64,000 nucleotides of DNA. It comes from Anaeromyxobacter dehalogenans 2CP-C (GTDB lineage Bacteria; Myxococcota; Myxococcia; Myxococcales; Anaeromyxobacteraceae). Every line of letters starts with the position of its first letter. Positions within the stretch are counted from its first letter, which is position 1. Below are positions 53,708 through 61,383 of the stretch, one piece after another. The notes beneath the pieces are model-generated. The model did not search any database. It saw nothing but the letters and a program-made list of their open reading frames with translations, and was not told where the DNA came from. Location: the NCBI RefSeq assembly GCF_000013385.1, contig NC_007760.1, forward strand, positions 3,756,001 to 3,820,000, read 5' to 3'. The position numbers and the translations under genes are program-made.

Positions 53708-54910
53708 CTAGAACCTCGTCGCGAGCTGGACGGCGATCGCGTTGGCCGGCGCCTTCTCCCCCGGGCGGCGCGCCCGCTCTCCCTGCACCTTCAGCTTGAG
53801 CCCTTCCCCGAAGCCGAGCACCGCCCCGGCCACGGCGGACGAGCCCGTCCCCTGCACGGGCGCGCGGAGGCGCAGCGCCTCCACCCCCGCCATCGGCGTC
53901 ACGCGGAGCCGCTTCCCCACCGGGATGGTGTACTCGACCAGGCCGAGACCGGCGGTGAACGTCCCCTGCTCGATGTGGCCCGCGAGCGCCTCCAGGCTCA
54001 CCGCCAGGGGCCCCGCGTCGAGCGCGGCGAACGCGGAGCCCGCCTCGCGCCGGGGCGCGTCCGGGGCGGAGCGCCCGGCGCGGTAGCCGGCGGCGCCGAG
54101 CTCGATGGCCCCGGCGAGCCGGACCGCGGCGCGGGCCACGTAGTCCTGCGGCGGCTTCTCGTCGCCGTTGGGCGTGCCCTGGAACACGCCGGCGGACACC
54201 TCCAGCGCGCCGTCCCACGGGCGGACCGCGCCCATCGCGCCGACGCGCCGCCCGCCCAGCTCGTTCCGGTCCACGAGGTAGTCGTTCACCACGCCGCGGC
54301 CGATGCGCGGCAGCTTCCACGCGGAGGCGGTCTCGCGCTCGAGGAACGGCGGCTTGAACCGGCCGGCGGTGAGCCGCGTCGAGGAGGGTCCGTCGAGGCG
54401 CACGAAGGCGTCCTTGAGCGGCTTCGTGTCCGCGACGTCCGCCTCGATGACCGTGAGCAGTCCCGGCATGCTCCCGCGCACCTCGATGCGGGCGCGGTCG
54501 AGCGCCACGTCGCGCTTCCAGTCGTCGCGCGCGTCCGCGGCGCCGCCGACGAACACCTGCCCGCCCACCTCGATCTGCAGCCCCTCGCGGCGGGCGCGGA
54601 TCGGCTCCGCCACCGGGCTCGGCGGCGGCGCGATCGGCGCCGGCGGCGCGGACCTCGGCGCGGGCGCCGGCGCGGCAGGCAGCGGCGCGGCGCGCACCAC
54701 CTCGACGCGGGCCGTCCGCGCCGCCGCGTCGGCGGCCGGCGCGGCGAGCGCCTTCCCGTCCGCCTGGACCACGGCCGGTACGGCGTCCGCCTTCCCCCCC
54801 GCCTGCGCCGCGGCCGGCGCGGCGTCCGCCTCCGCCGCGAGCGCGGCGCCAGGGGTGGTGAGCAGGAGCAGCAACGGGAGCGCACGGCGCGAGGGTCGGT
54901 CTGCGAGCAC
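53708..54910 (-). CDS. Phosphate-selective porin (OprO/OprP-like) barrel
   Basis: A 400-residue outer-membrane porin. From the GTG at 54910 it has a signal peptide (RRALPLLLLLTTPGAALAAEA), then an Ala/Pro-rich periplasmic stretch of ~85 residues. A barrel follows, starting GLQIEVGGQVFVGGAADARDDW and including TAGRFKPPFLERETASAW and RRVGAMGAVRPWDGALEVSAGVFQG, which are typical of the porin O/P family, and ending in Phe (IAVQLATRF). Frames open to 55060 would place the hydrophobic signal internally, so I reject that longer start. Its place at the head of an operon with a VTC protein suggests phosphate or polyphosphate traffic across the outer membrane. Confidence 0.85.
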   Translation of the reverse strand: MLADRPSRRALPLLLLLTTPGAALAAEADAAPAAAQAGGKADAVPAVVQADGKALAAPAADAAARTARVEVVRAAPLPAAPAPAPRSAPPAPIAPPPSPVAEPIRARREGLQIEVGGQVFVGGAADARDDWKRDVALDRARIEVRGSMPGLLTVIEADVADTKPLKDAFVRLDGPSSTRLTAGRFKPPFLERETASAWKLPRIGRGVVNDYLVDRNELGGRRVGAMGAVRPWDGALEVSAGVFQGTPNGDEKPPQDYVARAAVRLAGAIELGAAGYRAGRSAPDAPRREAGSAFAALDAGPLAVSLEALAGHIEQGTFTAGLGLVEYTIPVGKRLRVTPMAGVEALRLRAPVQGTGSSAVAGAVLGFGEGLKLKVQGERARRPGEKAPANAIAVQLATRF

Positions 54911-55159
54911 GCCGGGCCGCGGTGCAACGGCGGTGCCCGCACATCCGCGCCCACGCTCCCCCGCCCCCAGGGCGCTCGCGCGTCGCGCACCGTGGAAGCG
55001 CGCTTCCCACTCGCGCCGCCGGATCGCCACGCGCTCGGCACGAGATCGCCGCGCGCGCACCCGCAGCGGGATGGCGCGGCGTCCCGCGCGTGTTCAGACG
55101 GGCTGACCCCCTCGATCGCCGTCCTGCGGCGCGCGCCCCCGGGCGCACGGAGACGCCAC

Positions 55160-56497
55160 ATGCGCTCACTCACCCGCCTGCTCCTCGCGCTCGCCGCGCT
55201 GCCCTTCGCGGCGTCCGCCGCGACCGTGACCCGCGGCCCCTTCCTCCAGCAGACCGGTCCGACGTCCGCGCTCGTGGTGGTGGACACCGACGCCGCCGCG
55301 ACGGTGGAGGCCATCGCGGACCTCCCCGGCGGCGGCACGGCGCGGGCCGGGAGCGACGGCACGCACCACCTGCTCCGCCTCGAGGGGCTGCCCGCGGCGA
55401 GCGCGGTCCCGTACCGGCTCACCGTGGACGGCGCCGAGCGGCCGGGCGGCACGCTCCACACGCCGGGCCGGCCGGACACCGCCGCGGGCCGCGCCGCGAT
55501 CCTCGCGGTCATCGGCGACTACGGCACCGGCGATCCCGCCGAGATGAACCACATCGCGCGCATCCGGGAGGAGGGCGCGCAGGCGATCCTGACGGTGGGC
55601 GACAACGCCTACCCGGACGCCACCGCCGCCGACTTCCTCACCAAGCTGTTCCGCCCGATGGCGGCGCTCCTCGCGGACGTGACCATGTGGCCGGCGCTCG
55701 GCGACCACGAGTACCGGCAGGCGTGGGCGCAGCCGTACCTCGACGCGTTCGAGCTGCCCGAGGGACCCCAGGGCGAGCGCTACTACGCGTTCGACTGGGG
55801 CGACGTGCACGTCGTCGCGCTGGACTCGAACTGCATCGTGCCGATGGACGCGGCCACCGCCGGCTGCGACGCGAAGACCATGGTGGGCTGGCTCACGGCC
55901 GACCTCGCGGCCACCCGCGCCCCGTGGAAGATCGTCCTCATCCACCGGCCGGTGGTCGCGACCGGCAAGTACGGCGTGTACCCGCAGATCCCCGCGGCGC
56001 TGCTCGGCGTGCTCGAGGGGGCCGGGGTGGACCTGGTGCTGCAGGGCCACAACCACCTCTACGAGCGGAGCTGGCCGACGCGGCAGGGGCAGCCGGTGCA
56101 GAAGGACTACGACCACCCCGCCGCGCCGGTGTACGTGACGAGCGGCGGCGCGGGCGGCTGGCTGTACGACTTCGCGCTCCCGGCCGAGCCGTGGACCGCC
56201 TACCGCGAGAAGATCGACCAGCACCTCCGGCTCACGCTCGAGGGCGGCACGCTGAAGGTGGACTCGATCCGCGGCGACGGGGTGATCCACGACACCTTCA
56301 CGATCGTGAAGGACGTCCCGCCGCTGCCCGCCCAGCCGCCCGGCGGAGGCGACGGCGGCACGGGCGGCGCCCCGGAGGCGCCGCCGCCGAACGGCGCGGT
56401 GGCGGTCGGTTGCCAGGCCGGCGCCGGCTCGGGCTGGGCGCTGCTCGCGCCGCTCGCCGTCGTCGCCGCGGCGGTGCTCCGCCGGCGTCGCCGCTAG
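55160..56497 (+). CDS. Purple-acid-phosphatase-like metallophosphoesterase with MYXO-CTERM-like tail
   Basis: A 445-residue exported enzyme. A signal peptide (MRSLTRLLLALAALPFAASA) is followed by a Fn3-like purple-acid-phosphatase N-domain (VTRGPFLQQTGPTSALVVVDT). The metallophosphatase domain has the full motif series GDYGTGD, GDNAYPD, GDHEY, HRP and GHNHLYER. A Pro/Gly linker leads to a C-terminal GCQAGAGSGWALLAPLAVVAAAVLRRRRR: one Cys, a membrane span and an Arg cluster, the MYXO-CTERM sorting pattern that anchors proteins at the myxobacterial surface. It diverges from the phosphate porin, 249 bases away, supporting a role in releasing phosphate from organic phosphates outside the cell. 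Confidence 0.9.
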   Translation: MRSLTRLLLALAALPFAASAATVTRGPFLQQTGPTSALVVVDTDAAATVEAIADLPGGGTARAGSDGTHHLLRLEGLPAASAVPYRLTVDGAERPGGTLHTPGRPDTAAGRAAILAVIGDYGTGDPAEMNHIARIREEGAQAILTVGDNAYPDATAADFLTKLFRPMAALLADVTMWPALGDHEYRQAWAQPYLDAFELPEGPQGERYYAFDWGDVHVVALDSNCIVPMDAATAGCDAKTMVGWLTADLAATRAPWKIVLIHRPVVATGKYGVYPQIPAALLGVLEGAGVDLVLQGHNHLYERSWPTRQGQPVQKDYDHPAAPVYVTSGGAGGWLYDFALPAEPWTAYREKIDQHLRLTLEGGTLKVDSIRGDGVIHDTFTIVKDVPPLPAQPPGGGDGGTGGAPEAPPPNGAVAVGCQAGAGSGWALLAPLAVVAAAVLRRRRR

Positions 56498-56610
56498 CCC
56501 GCCCGCACCTCCGCCGCCTGCCCGCGCGCCCGGTGACGCCGGGCAGGCACGGTGGGTGACCCCCCGCGCGCCCGCTTCCCGGCGCGCGGGTCGCTGCGCT
56601 GCATGTGGTC

Positions 56611-58284
56611 ATGCGACGCACGTGCGCGGCCGCCCGCCTGCTGATCCCCGTCCTCCTGCTCGCCTGCACCGGGGGCGCACCGCTCCCCGACGGCTCCCTC
56701 GGCGGCCAGCCGGGCGGTGGGGGGGGCGGCGGCGGGGGAGGAGGCGGCGGCGGTGGCCCCGGCGGCGTGGTGAACCCGGACGCCCCGCTCGCCGCGCCCG
56801 CCTGGCCTCCGCTGCAGACGAGCGTCGAGCCGTACGCGCTCGCGTTCGACGACGCGACCGCGGCGATCGTCTACACGATGTGGAGCAAGGAGTACGCGCC
56901 CGGCCGGTTCCACTACCACGGCGCCTGGTGGGACGTGACGCTCCGGCAGCGCGGCGACGGCTCGCGCGAGCACCCCAAGCACAGCTGGAAGGTGCGCCGC
57001 CCCAAGGACGCGCCGCTCGACGGCGAGCGCACGCGGAACCTGCTCGCCGAGTGGCCCGACGGCGGGTACCTGTCCGATCCGTTCTCCTACGGGCTCATGA
57101 AGGGCGCCGGCGTGCCCACGCCGCGGGCGCAGTTCGTGACGCTCGACGTGAACGGCGAGCACCAGGGCGTGTACGTCGAGCTCGAGGAGCCCGACGAGAA
57201 GCACTTCCTCCTGGAGAACGGGATCGACTCGAACGCGAACGTCTACCGCTGCGGGCTGCGCGACTGCGAGCTGAAGCTCACCCCGCCCGCCCACTACCAG
57301 GGGCCGTGGGAGAAGAAGACGAACTCGAGCGAGCCCTCCGACGACCTCGACGCGTTCCTGCTCGGCCTGAACCGGACGCCCGAGGGCGAGATCGAGGCGT
57401 GGCTGGAGCGGAACGTGGACCTGCCGCGCTTCTTCCGCTTCTACGCGGTGGGGATCCTCATCAGCCTCTCGGGCATCGACGACTCCGGCAGCTACCTGGT
57501 GCACGACCGCGTGCGCGACAAGTGGCTGTGGGTGCCGTGGGACCTCAACAACGCGAAGCTGGTGTTCTGGCGGGACAACGCGGTGGAGTGGGGCGTGCCG
57601 TTCCGCTACGCCATCCCGTTCTACACGCTGTACGACGCGGGGACGCTCGGCGTCGCCGCCGGCAAGGAGGCGCGCTACGGCGGCGCGCACCCGCCGTTCG
57701 TGGTCCTGTTCCAGCGCATCTGGGACCGGCCGGCGCTGCGGAACGCCATCCTCGACGAGGTGGAGGCGATGCTCGACGGCCCGTTCGCCGAGGCCGAGAC
57801 GTCGCCCCGCATCGACGGGCTGCACGCGCTCATCGCCGGGCTGCTCCCGGCGGACCCCTGGGTGGACCCGGCGCACGCGGACGCGTCGGTGCAGGTGCTG
57901 AAGGACTACGTCCGGCGCCGGACCGGGTTCCTGCGCGAGCAGATCGCGCTCGAGCGCCACCGCGGCGAGGGCGGCCTGGTCGTGAACGCCGTCGCGCCGG
58001 ACGCGATCGAGCTCTACAACCGCGAGGACGCGCCGCGCGACCTGGGGGGCCTCGCCCTCACCGGAGACCTCCGCCAGCGGCTCGCGACGCCGCTGCCCGC
58101 CGGCACGGTGGTGCCGCCGCACGGGACGCTGCGGCTCCCGTTCCCGGTGGCGGCCGAGGGCGGCGAGGTGGGCATCTTCGACGTCGCCACGCAGCTGCCG
58201 GTGGACGCGGTCTACTACGGGCCGCCCGGCGGGCGGACCTACGCGCGCACGCCGGACGGCGCGGAGACCTGGGCCTGGCGGTGA
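56611..58284 (+). CDS. CotH kinase family lipoprotein
   Basis: A 557-residue lipoprotein. The signal ends with lipobox LLLAC (Cys near residue 18), followed by a ~15-residue polyglycine linker and the CotH kinase domain. The domain shows FHYHGAWWDVTLRQRG, KHSWKVRR, NLLAEWPDGGYLSDPFSYGLMK, VNGEHQGVYVELEEPDEKHFLLEN and VPWDLNNAKLVFW, matching the spore-coat CotH protein-kinase fold. A C-terminal lamin-tail-like beta domain (AIELYNREDAPRDLGGLALTGD) ends the protein. CotH genes commonly accompany VTC and DUF4956 genes, as here. Start is ATG 56611 (GTG 56605 is in frame two codons earlier); no clear ribosome site. The polyglycine region contains a G8 tract at 56719-56726. Confidence 0.9.
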   Translation: MRRTCAAARLLIPVLLLACTGGAPLPDGSLGGQPGGGGGGGGGGGGGGGPGGVVNPDAPLAAPAWPPLQTSVEPYALAFDDATAAIVYTMWSKEYAPGRFHYHGAWWDVTLRQRGDGSREHPKHSWKVRRPKDAPLDGERTRNLLAEWPDGGYLSDPFSYGLMKGAGVPTPRAQFVTLDVNGEHQGVYVELEEPDEKHFLLENGIDSNANVYRCGLRDCELKLTPPAHYQGPWEKKTNSSEPSDDLDAFLLGLNRTPEGEIEAWLERNVDLPRFFRFYAVGILISLSGIDDSGSYLVHDRVRDKWLWVPWDLNNAKLVFWRDNAVEWGVPFRYAIPFYTLYDAGTLGVAAGKEARYGGAHPPFVVLFQRIWDRPALRNAILDEVEAMLDGPFAEAETSPRIDGLHALIAGLLPADPWVDPAHADASVQVLKDYVRRRTGFLREQIALERHRGEGGLVVNAVAPDAIELYNREDAPRDLGGLALTGDLRQRLATPLPAGTVVPPHGTLRLPFPVAAEGGEVGIFDVATQLPVDAVYYGPPGGRTYARTPDGAETWAWR

Positions 58285-58295
58285 GTGTGGGGGAG

Positions 58296-58339
58296 CCGGG
58301 GCGGGCGCGCGGCGAGGACCGCGCGCGCCCGCCGCCCGG
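58296..58339. terminator. GC hairpin between convergent cotH and gltH
   Basis: A long inverted repeat, GGGCGGGCGCGCGG with CCGCGCGCGCCCGCC, in the 57-base gap between the convergent CotH-family gene and gltH. There is no T-run. Probably a shared bidirectional termination structure. Confidence 0.45.
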
Positions 58340-58341
58340 GA

Positions 58342-58959
58342 TCAGAACGTGTAGCGGACCGTCGGGTAGATCGCGTACCCGCTCGCCTTCGCCTTCGTCG
58401 CGTAGACGTAGTCGGCGGCGAGGCCCACCGAGAAGTGGCGCAGGCGCGTGAAGTACTCGATGCCGGGGCCGCCCTGCACCACCACGTCGGTGGTGCTGAA
58501 CAGGCCCTCGGGCCAGCTCTTCGCGTACCCGCCGCGGCCGTGCACGTAGAAGAAGAAGCGCTCCCAGTCGTTGCGGTCGGTCCAGCCGAACAGCGCGACG
58601 CGCGCGTCGAGGCCGCCGGCGAACAGGCTGAAGGCGCCGTAGTTCGAGCTGCCCTTCTGGTTGCCGCCCTGCCCGTAGACGGCGAGCGACAGGCGGTTGC
58701 CGAAGTCCATGCCGAGCGTGAGCCCGACCATCAGGCCGCCGGCCGATCCGCCCGCCTTGCCGGCGTACGGGAACTTCGCCGGGTCCTCGGTGGGCGTGTC
58801 GGTGAAGGCCATGTAGCCGGCCTCCATGCCGACGAACAGGCCGCGCTCGACGTCGCGGAAGCGGGCGGCGCGCGGGTCCTCCTGGAGCCGGGGCGCGGAC
58901 TCCTGGGCGCCGGCGAGGAGCGGCGCGATGAGCGCCAGGATGGCGAGGATGTTCTTCAC
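58342..58959 (-). CDS. gltH: Outer-membrane beta-barrel gliding protein (GltH position; CglE-like)
   Basis: A 205-residue outer-membrane barrel with a signal peptide (MKNILAILALIAPLLAGAQ) and about eight amphipathic strands (GLFVGMEAGYMAF, GGLMVGLTLGMDFGNRLSLAVYGQGG, FFFYVHGRGGYA, FSVGLAADYVYATK) ending YPTVRYTF with the terminal Phe needed for insertion by Bam. Its place right after gltG (13 bases) corresponds to gltH of Myxococcus; the family is also labelled CglE in some annotations, which I cannot verify here. Last gene of the gltD-H block. It converges with the CotH gene. Confidence 0.78.
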   Translation of the reverse strand: MKNILAILALIAPLLAGAQESAPRLQEDPRAARFRDVERGLFVGMEAGYMAFTDTPTEDPAKFPYAGKAGGSAGGLMVGLTLGMDFGNRLSLAVYGQGGNQKGSSNYGAFSLFAGGLDARVALFGWTDRNDWERFFFYVHGRGGYAKSWPEGLFSTTDVVVQGGPGIEYFTRLRHFSVGLAADYVYATKAKASGYAIYPTVRYTF

Positions 58960-58972
58960 GGAGATGTCCCTC

Positions 58973-60994
58973 CTATTCGCCGCCGGCGGACCGGAGGATC
59001 CAGGGATAGGTGATGACGGCGATGCCGCCGCCCTTGGGCTTGGGGAACTGCCAGCTGGTGATGCGGCTCATCATGCAGTCGTGGACCTTGGCGTCCTCGA
59101 GCGTGGTCGCGCCGGAGTCCACCTGCGGGCTGGTGGCGCTGCCGTCGGCCTGGATGACCCACTTGATCGACACCTTGCCCGCGAGGCGCGGGTTGATGGC
59201 GAGCTGCTGCTCGTAGCAGTAGCGGATCTGCGCGGCGTGGTCCTGGATGACCTTGCGGACCAGCTCCTTGTCGATCGAGCCCATCACCTGCGCGGCGCCG
59301 GTGCCGATGCTGATGTCGCGATCGCCCTTCTTGCCGAGGCCGCCGACGCCGGTGCCGTAGGTGCCGAGCCCGCCGCCGCGGCCCTTGGTGCCGACCGCGC
59401 CGATGCCGATGGTCTCGCCGGAGCCGCCGCCGCCCGAGCCGGAGCCGCGGATGCCCAGGCCGCCCAGGCCCTGCGCGTCGCCGACCACCGGGCCGAACAT
59501 GTTGCCGACCGCGCCCTTCAGGTCGCCGCCCAGGCCGCCCGAGCCGAACACGGTGGAGAGCCCGCCGCCGCCGCGCCCGAGCGCGCCGAGCAGGCCGGTG
59601 CTCTTCACCACGTCCTTGGCGTTCGGGTCGATGGCGCGCGGCGCGGACCGGGCGTTCGACTTGGGCGCGTCCCGCTTGCCCATCTTGCCCTCGTCGCCCT
59701 TGTGCTTCTCGGCCATCTCGCCCGGATCGTCCTTCTGCGTGCCGCCGGCGAGCTTCTCCGGCTTCTTCGGCTTCGCCTCGGGCGGCTTGATGATGAACTT
59801 CGCCATCCGCGACGGGTTCTTGAACAGGTCGTCCGCGAGGACGTCGGTGTCGTACGGGAAGTTGTTCGCCGCGACGATGAACCCGGACTGGATGAAGAAC
59901 AGCACCAGGAACAGGTTCAGCAGCCGGTAGTTGATGCGGTCCCAGAACGGCACCGGCTTCACCGGCTCCGGCTTCTTCGGGCGCGCCTCGATGGCGAGGC
60001 GGCTGCCGACCTCGGCGCGGACCGCGCCGGCGCGCGGCACCGGGATCCAGTAGGCGCCCTTCACCTTCTCGTCGCTGGCGGCCTTGCGCGACTTCACCAG
60101 CTCGCCGAACGCGGTGCGCTGCCCGCGCTCGTCCACCACCCCGGTCATCCCGGAGCCGAACGCGAACTTGTAGTCGCCGTCCTCGAAGCGGAGCATCGGG
60201 AACTCGGCGAGCGGCAGCCCCTCGACGCGCAGGCTGCACTTCTCGCCGTCGCCCACCAGCACCGGCTGCTTGGGCCGCACGAACGTGGCGGCGTCGAGCA
60301 GCGTGTCGCCCCAGAGCACGCGCAGCTCGACCCCGAGGTCGGCGACCGCCGAGAGGTCCTCGGCCGCGGCGGCCTCGGCGGGACGGAGCGCGGCGCGGCG
60401 GCGCGGCTCGGCGGACCGGCGCGGCGCCGGGGCGGCGGCGGGCGCGGGCTCCGGCTGCGGGGCCGGCGCGACGGCGACCGCAGCGGCGCCGGCGGCGGCG
60501 ACGAGCGGGGCGGCCGCGAGCGGTGCCGACGCGGCCGGCGCGGCGGGCGCGGGCAGCTCGGCGTGCGCGTGCCCGTGGCCGTTCACGCCGTTGCCGTTCA
60601 CCTTGGCCGGGCGGGCCGCCGCGGGCGCGGCGACGACGTGGTTCACCGCCTCGACCGCGGGCACGGCCGCGAGCACCGGCGCCGGCGCCTCGGCCGCGGC
60701 GCCCTCCACCACGATGAGCAGGCCGCCGAGCGTGATCTGATCGCCCGCGCGCAGCGCGCCGCGGCTGACCTTCTTGCCGTTGACGAAGGTCCCCTCGGCG
60801 CTCCCCATGTCGATGATCGAGATGGCGCCGTCGGGCGAGACCTCGATCACCGAGTGGATGCGCGAGACCTTCTCGTCGTCGAGCACGAGGTGCGCCGACG
60901 CGAGCCGTCCGATCTTGATGATCTCGCGGCTGAACTGCTCGCTTCGCACGAGCTCGTTGCCGCGGAACACCTTGAGGGTGATGGGGGTGGCCAT
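58973..60994 (-). CDS. gltG: Gliding motility protein GltG (FHA domain, AgmX/PglI C-terminus)
   Basis: A 673-residue inner-membrane protein. Residues ~5-95 are an FHA phosphothreonine-binding domain with the core residues R30 (IGR), S44 and H47 (SRIHS) and N72 (FVNGKKV). An Ala/Pro-rich linker and a second beta domain (ELRVLWGDTLLDAATFVRPKQ, ~210-330) precede one membrane helix (LLNLFLVLFFIQSGFIVAA). A Gly/Lys-rich periplasmic stretch and an AgmX/PglI TonB-like domain (VRKVIQDHAAQIRYCYEQQL to AVITYPWIL) follow. This is the GltG architecture; with GltJ it links the cytoplasmic motor side to the outer membrane. It lies 30 bases after gltF. A cytoplasmic Thr kinase would be the expected FHA partner. 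Confidence 0.93.
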   Translation of the reverse strand: MATPITLKVFRGNELVRSEQFSREIIKIGRLASAHLVLDDEKVSRIHSVIEVSPDGAISIIDMGSAEGTFVNGKKVSRGALRAGDQITLGGLLIVVEGAAAEAPAPVLAAVPAVEAVNHVVAAPAAARPAKVNGNGVNGHGHAHAELPAPAAPAASAPLAAAPLVAAAGAAAVAVAPAPQPEPAPAAAPAPRRSAEPRRRAALRPAEAAAAEDLSAVADLGVELRVLWGDTLLDAATFVRPKQPVLVGDGEKCSLRVEGLPLAEFPMLRFEDGDYKFAFGSGMTGVVDERGQRTAFGELVKSRKAASDEKVKGAYWIPVPRAGAVRAEVGSRLAIEARPKKPEPVKPVPFWDRINYRLLNLFLVLFFIQSGFIVAANNFPYDTDVLADDLFKNPSRMAKFIIKPPEAKPKKPEKLAGGTQKDDPGEMAEKHKGDEGKMGKRDAPKSNARSAPRAIDPNAKDVVKSTGLLGALGRGGGGLSTVFGSGGLGGDLKGAVGNMFGPVVGDAQGLGGLGIRGSGSGGGGSGETIGIGAVGTKGRGGGLGTYGTGVGGLGKKGDRDISIGTGAAQVMGSIDKELVRKVIQDHAAQIRYCYEQQLAINPRLAGKVSIKWVIQADGSATSPQVDSGATTLEDAKVHDCMMSRITSWQFPKPKGGGIAVITYPWILRSAGGE

Positions 60995-61024
60995 GGTCTC
61001 CCGGGTGGTCGCCTTGGGTGCCGG

Positions 61025-61294
61025 CTACAGGTCGCCGGATGCCTGCATCACCTTGTCGCGCCAGTCCTCGCGGATCTTGATGAGGTTGGAGTGGTCCACC
61101 TTCTGGCGCGACTCCACGTACTCGCCGTCGGGCCGCTTCAGGTCGCCCTCGATGGTGTCGTCCTCGAAGTTGATCACCGTCTTCTTCTCGTACTCGACCT
61201 TGCCCTGAGGCTGCTGGGCCGTCCCCTGGCCCTTCGACTGGGCGGATGCCGCGAGCGGAAGGCCGAGCACCAGCGTGAGCAGAAGCATTCGCAT
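61025..61294 (-). CDS. gltF: Small periplasmic protein of the gliding cluster (GltF position)
   Basis: An 89-residue exported protein: signal peptide MRMLLLTLVLGLPLAASA, then a short hydrophilic domain with the conserved-looking core VINFEDDTIEGDLKRPDGEYVESRQK and an ending HSNLIKIREDWRDKVMQ. By position between gltE and gltG it corresponds to GltF, the periplasmic component; I have no independent sequence signature for that. An internal promoter is possible on the minus strand (TTGCAC about 40 bases upstream). The ATG at 61294 opens directly with the signal. Confidence 0.7.
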   Translation of the reverse strand: MRMLLLTLVLGLPLAASAQSKGQGTAQQPQGKVEYEKKTVINFEDDTIEGDLKRPDGEYVESRQKVDHSNLIKIREDWRDKVMQASGDL

Positions 61295-61383
61295 CTTCGA
61301 ACCCCGATTCTCGTTGGCCGAGGCTAACACCGCGGCCGGTGGTGCAAGTAGCAACGGCTGTGCTCCGGAACCGACCTCCACGC

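Noticed and set aside
53708-55060. Longer start for the phosphate porin
   Set aside because: It would bury the signal peptide 50 residues inside an Arg-rich extension; the GTG at 54910 puts it at the N-terminus.
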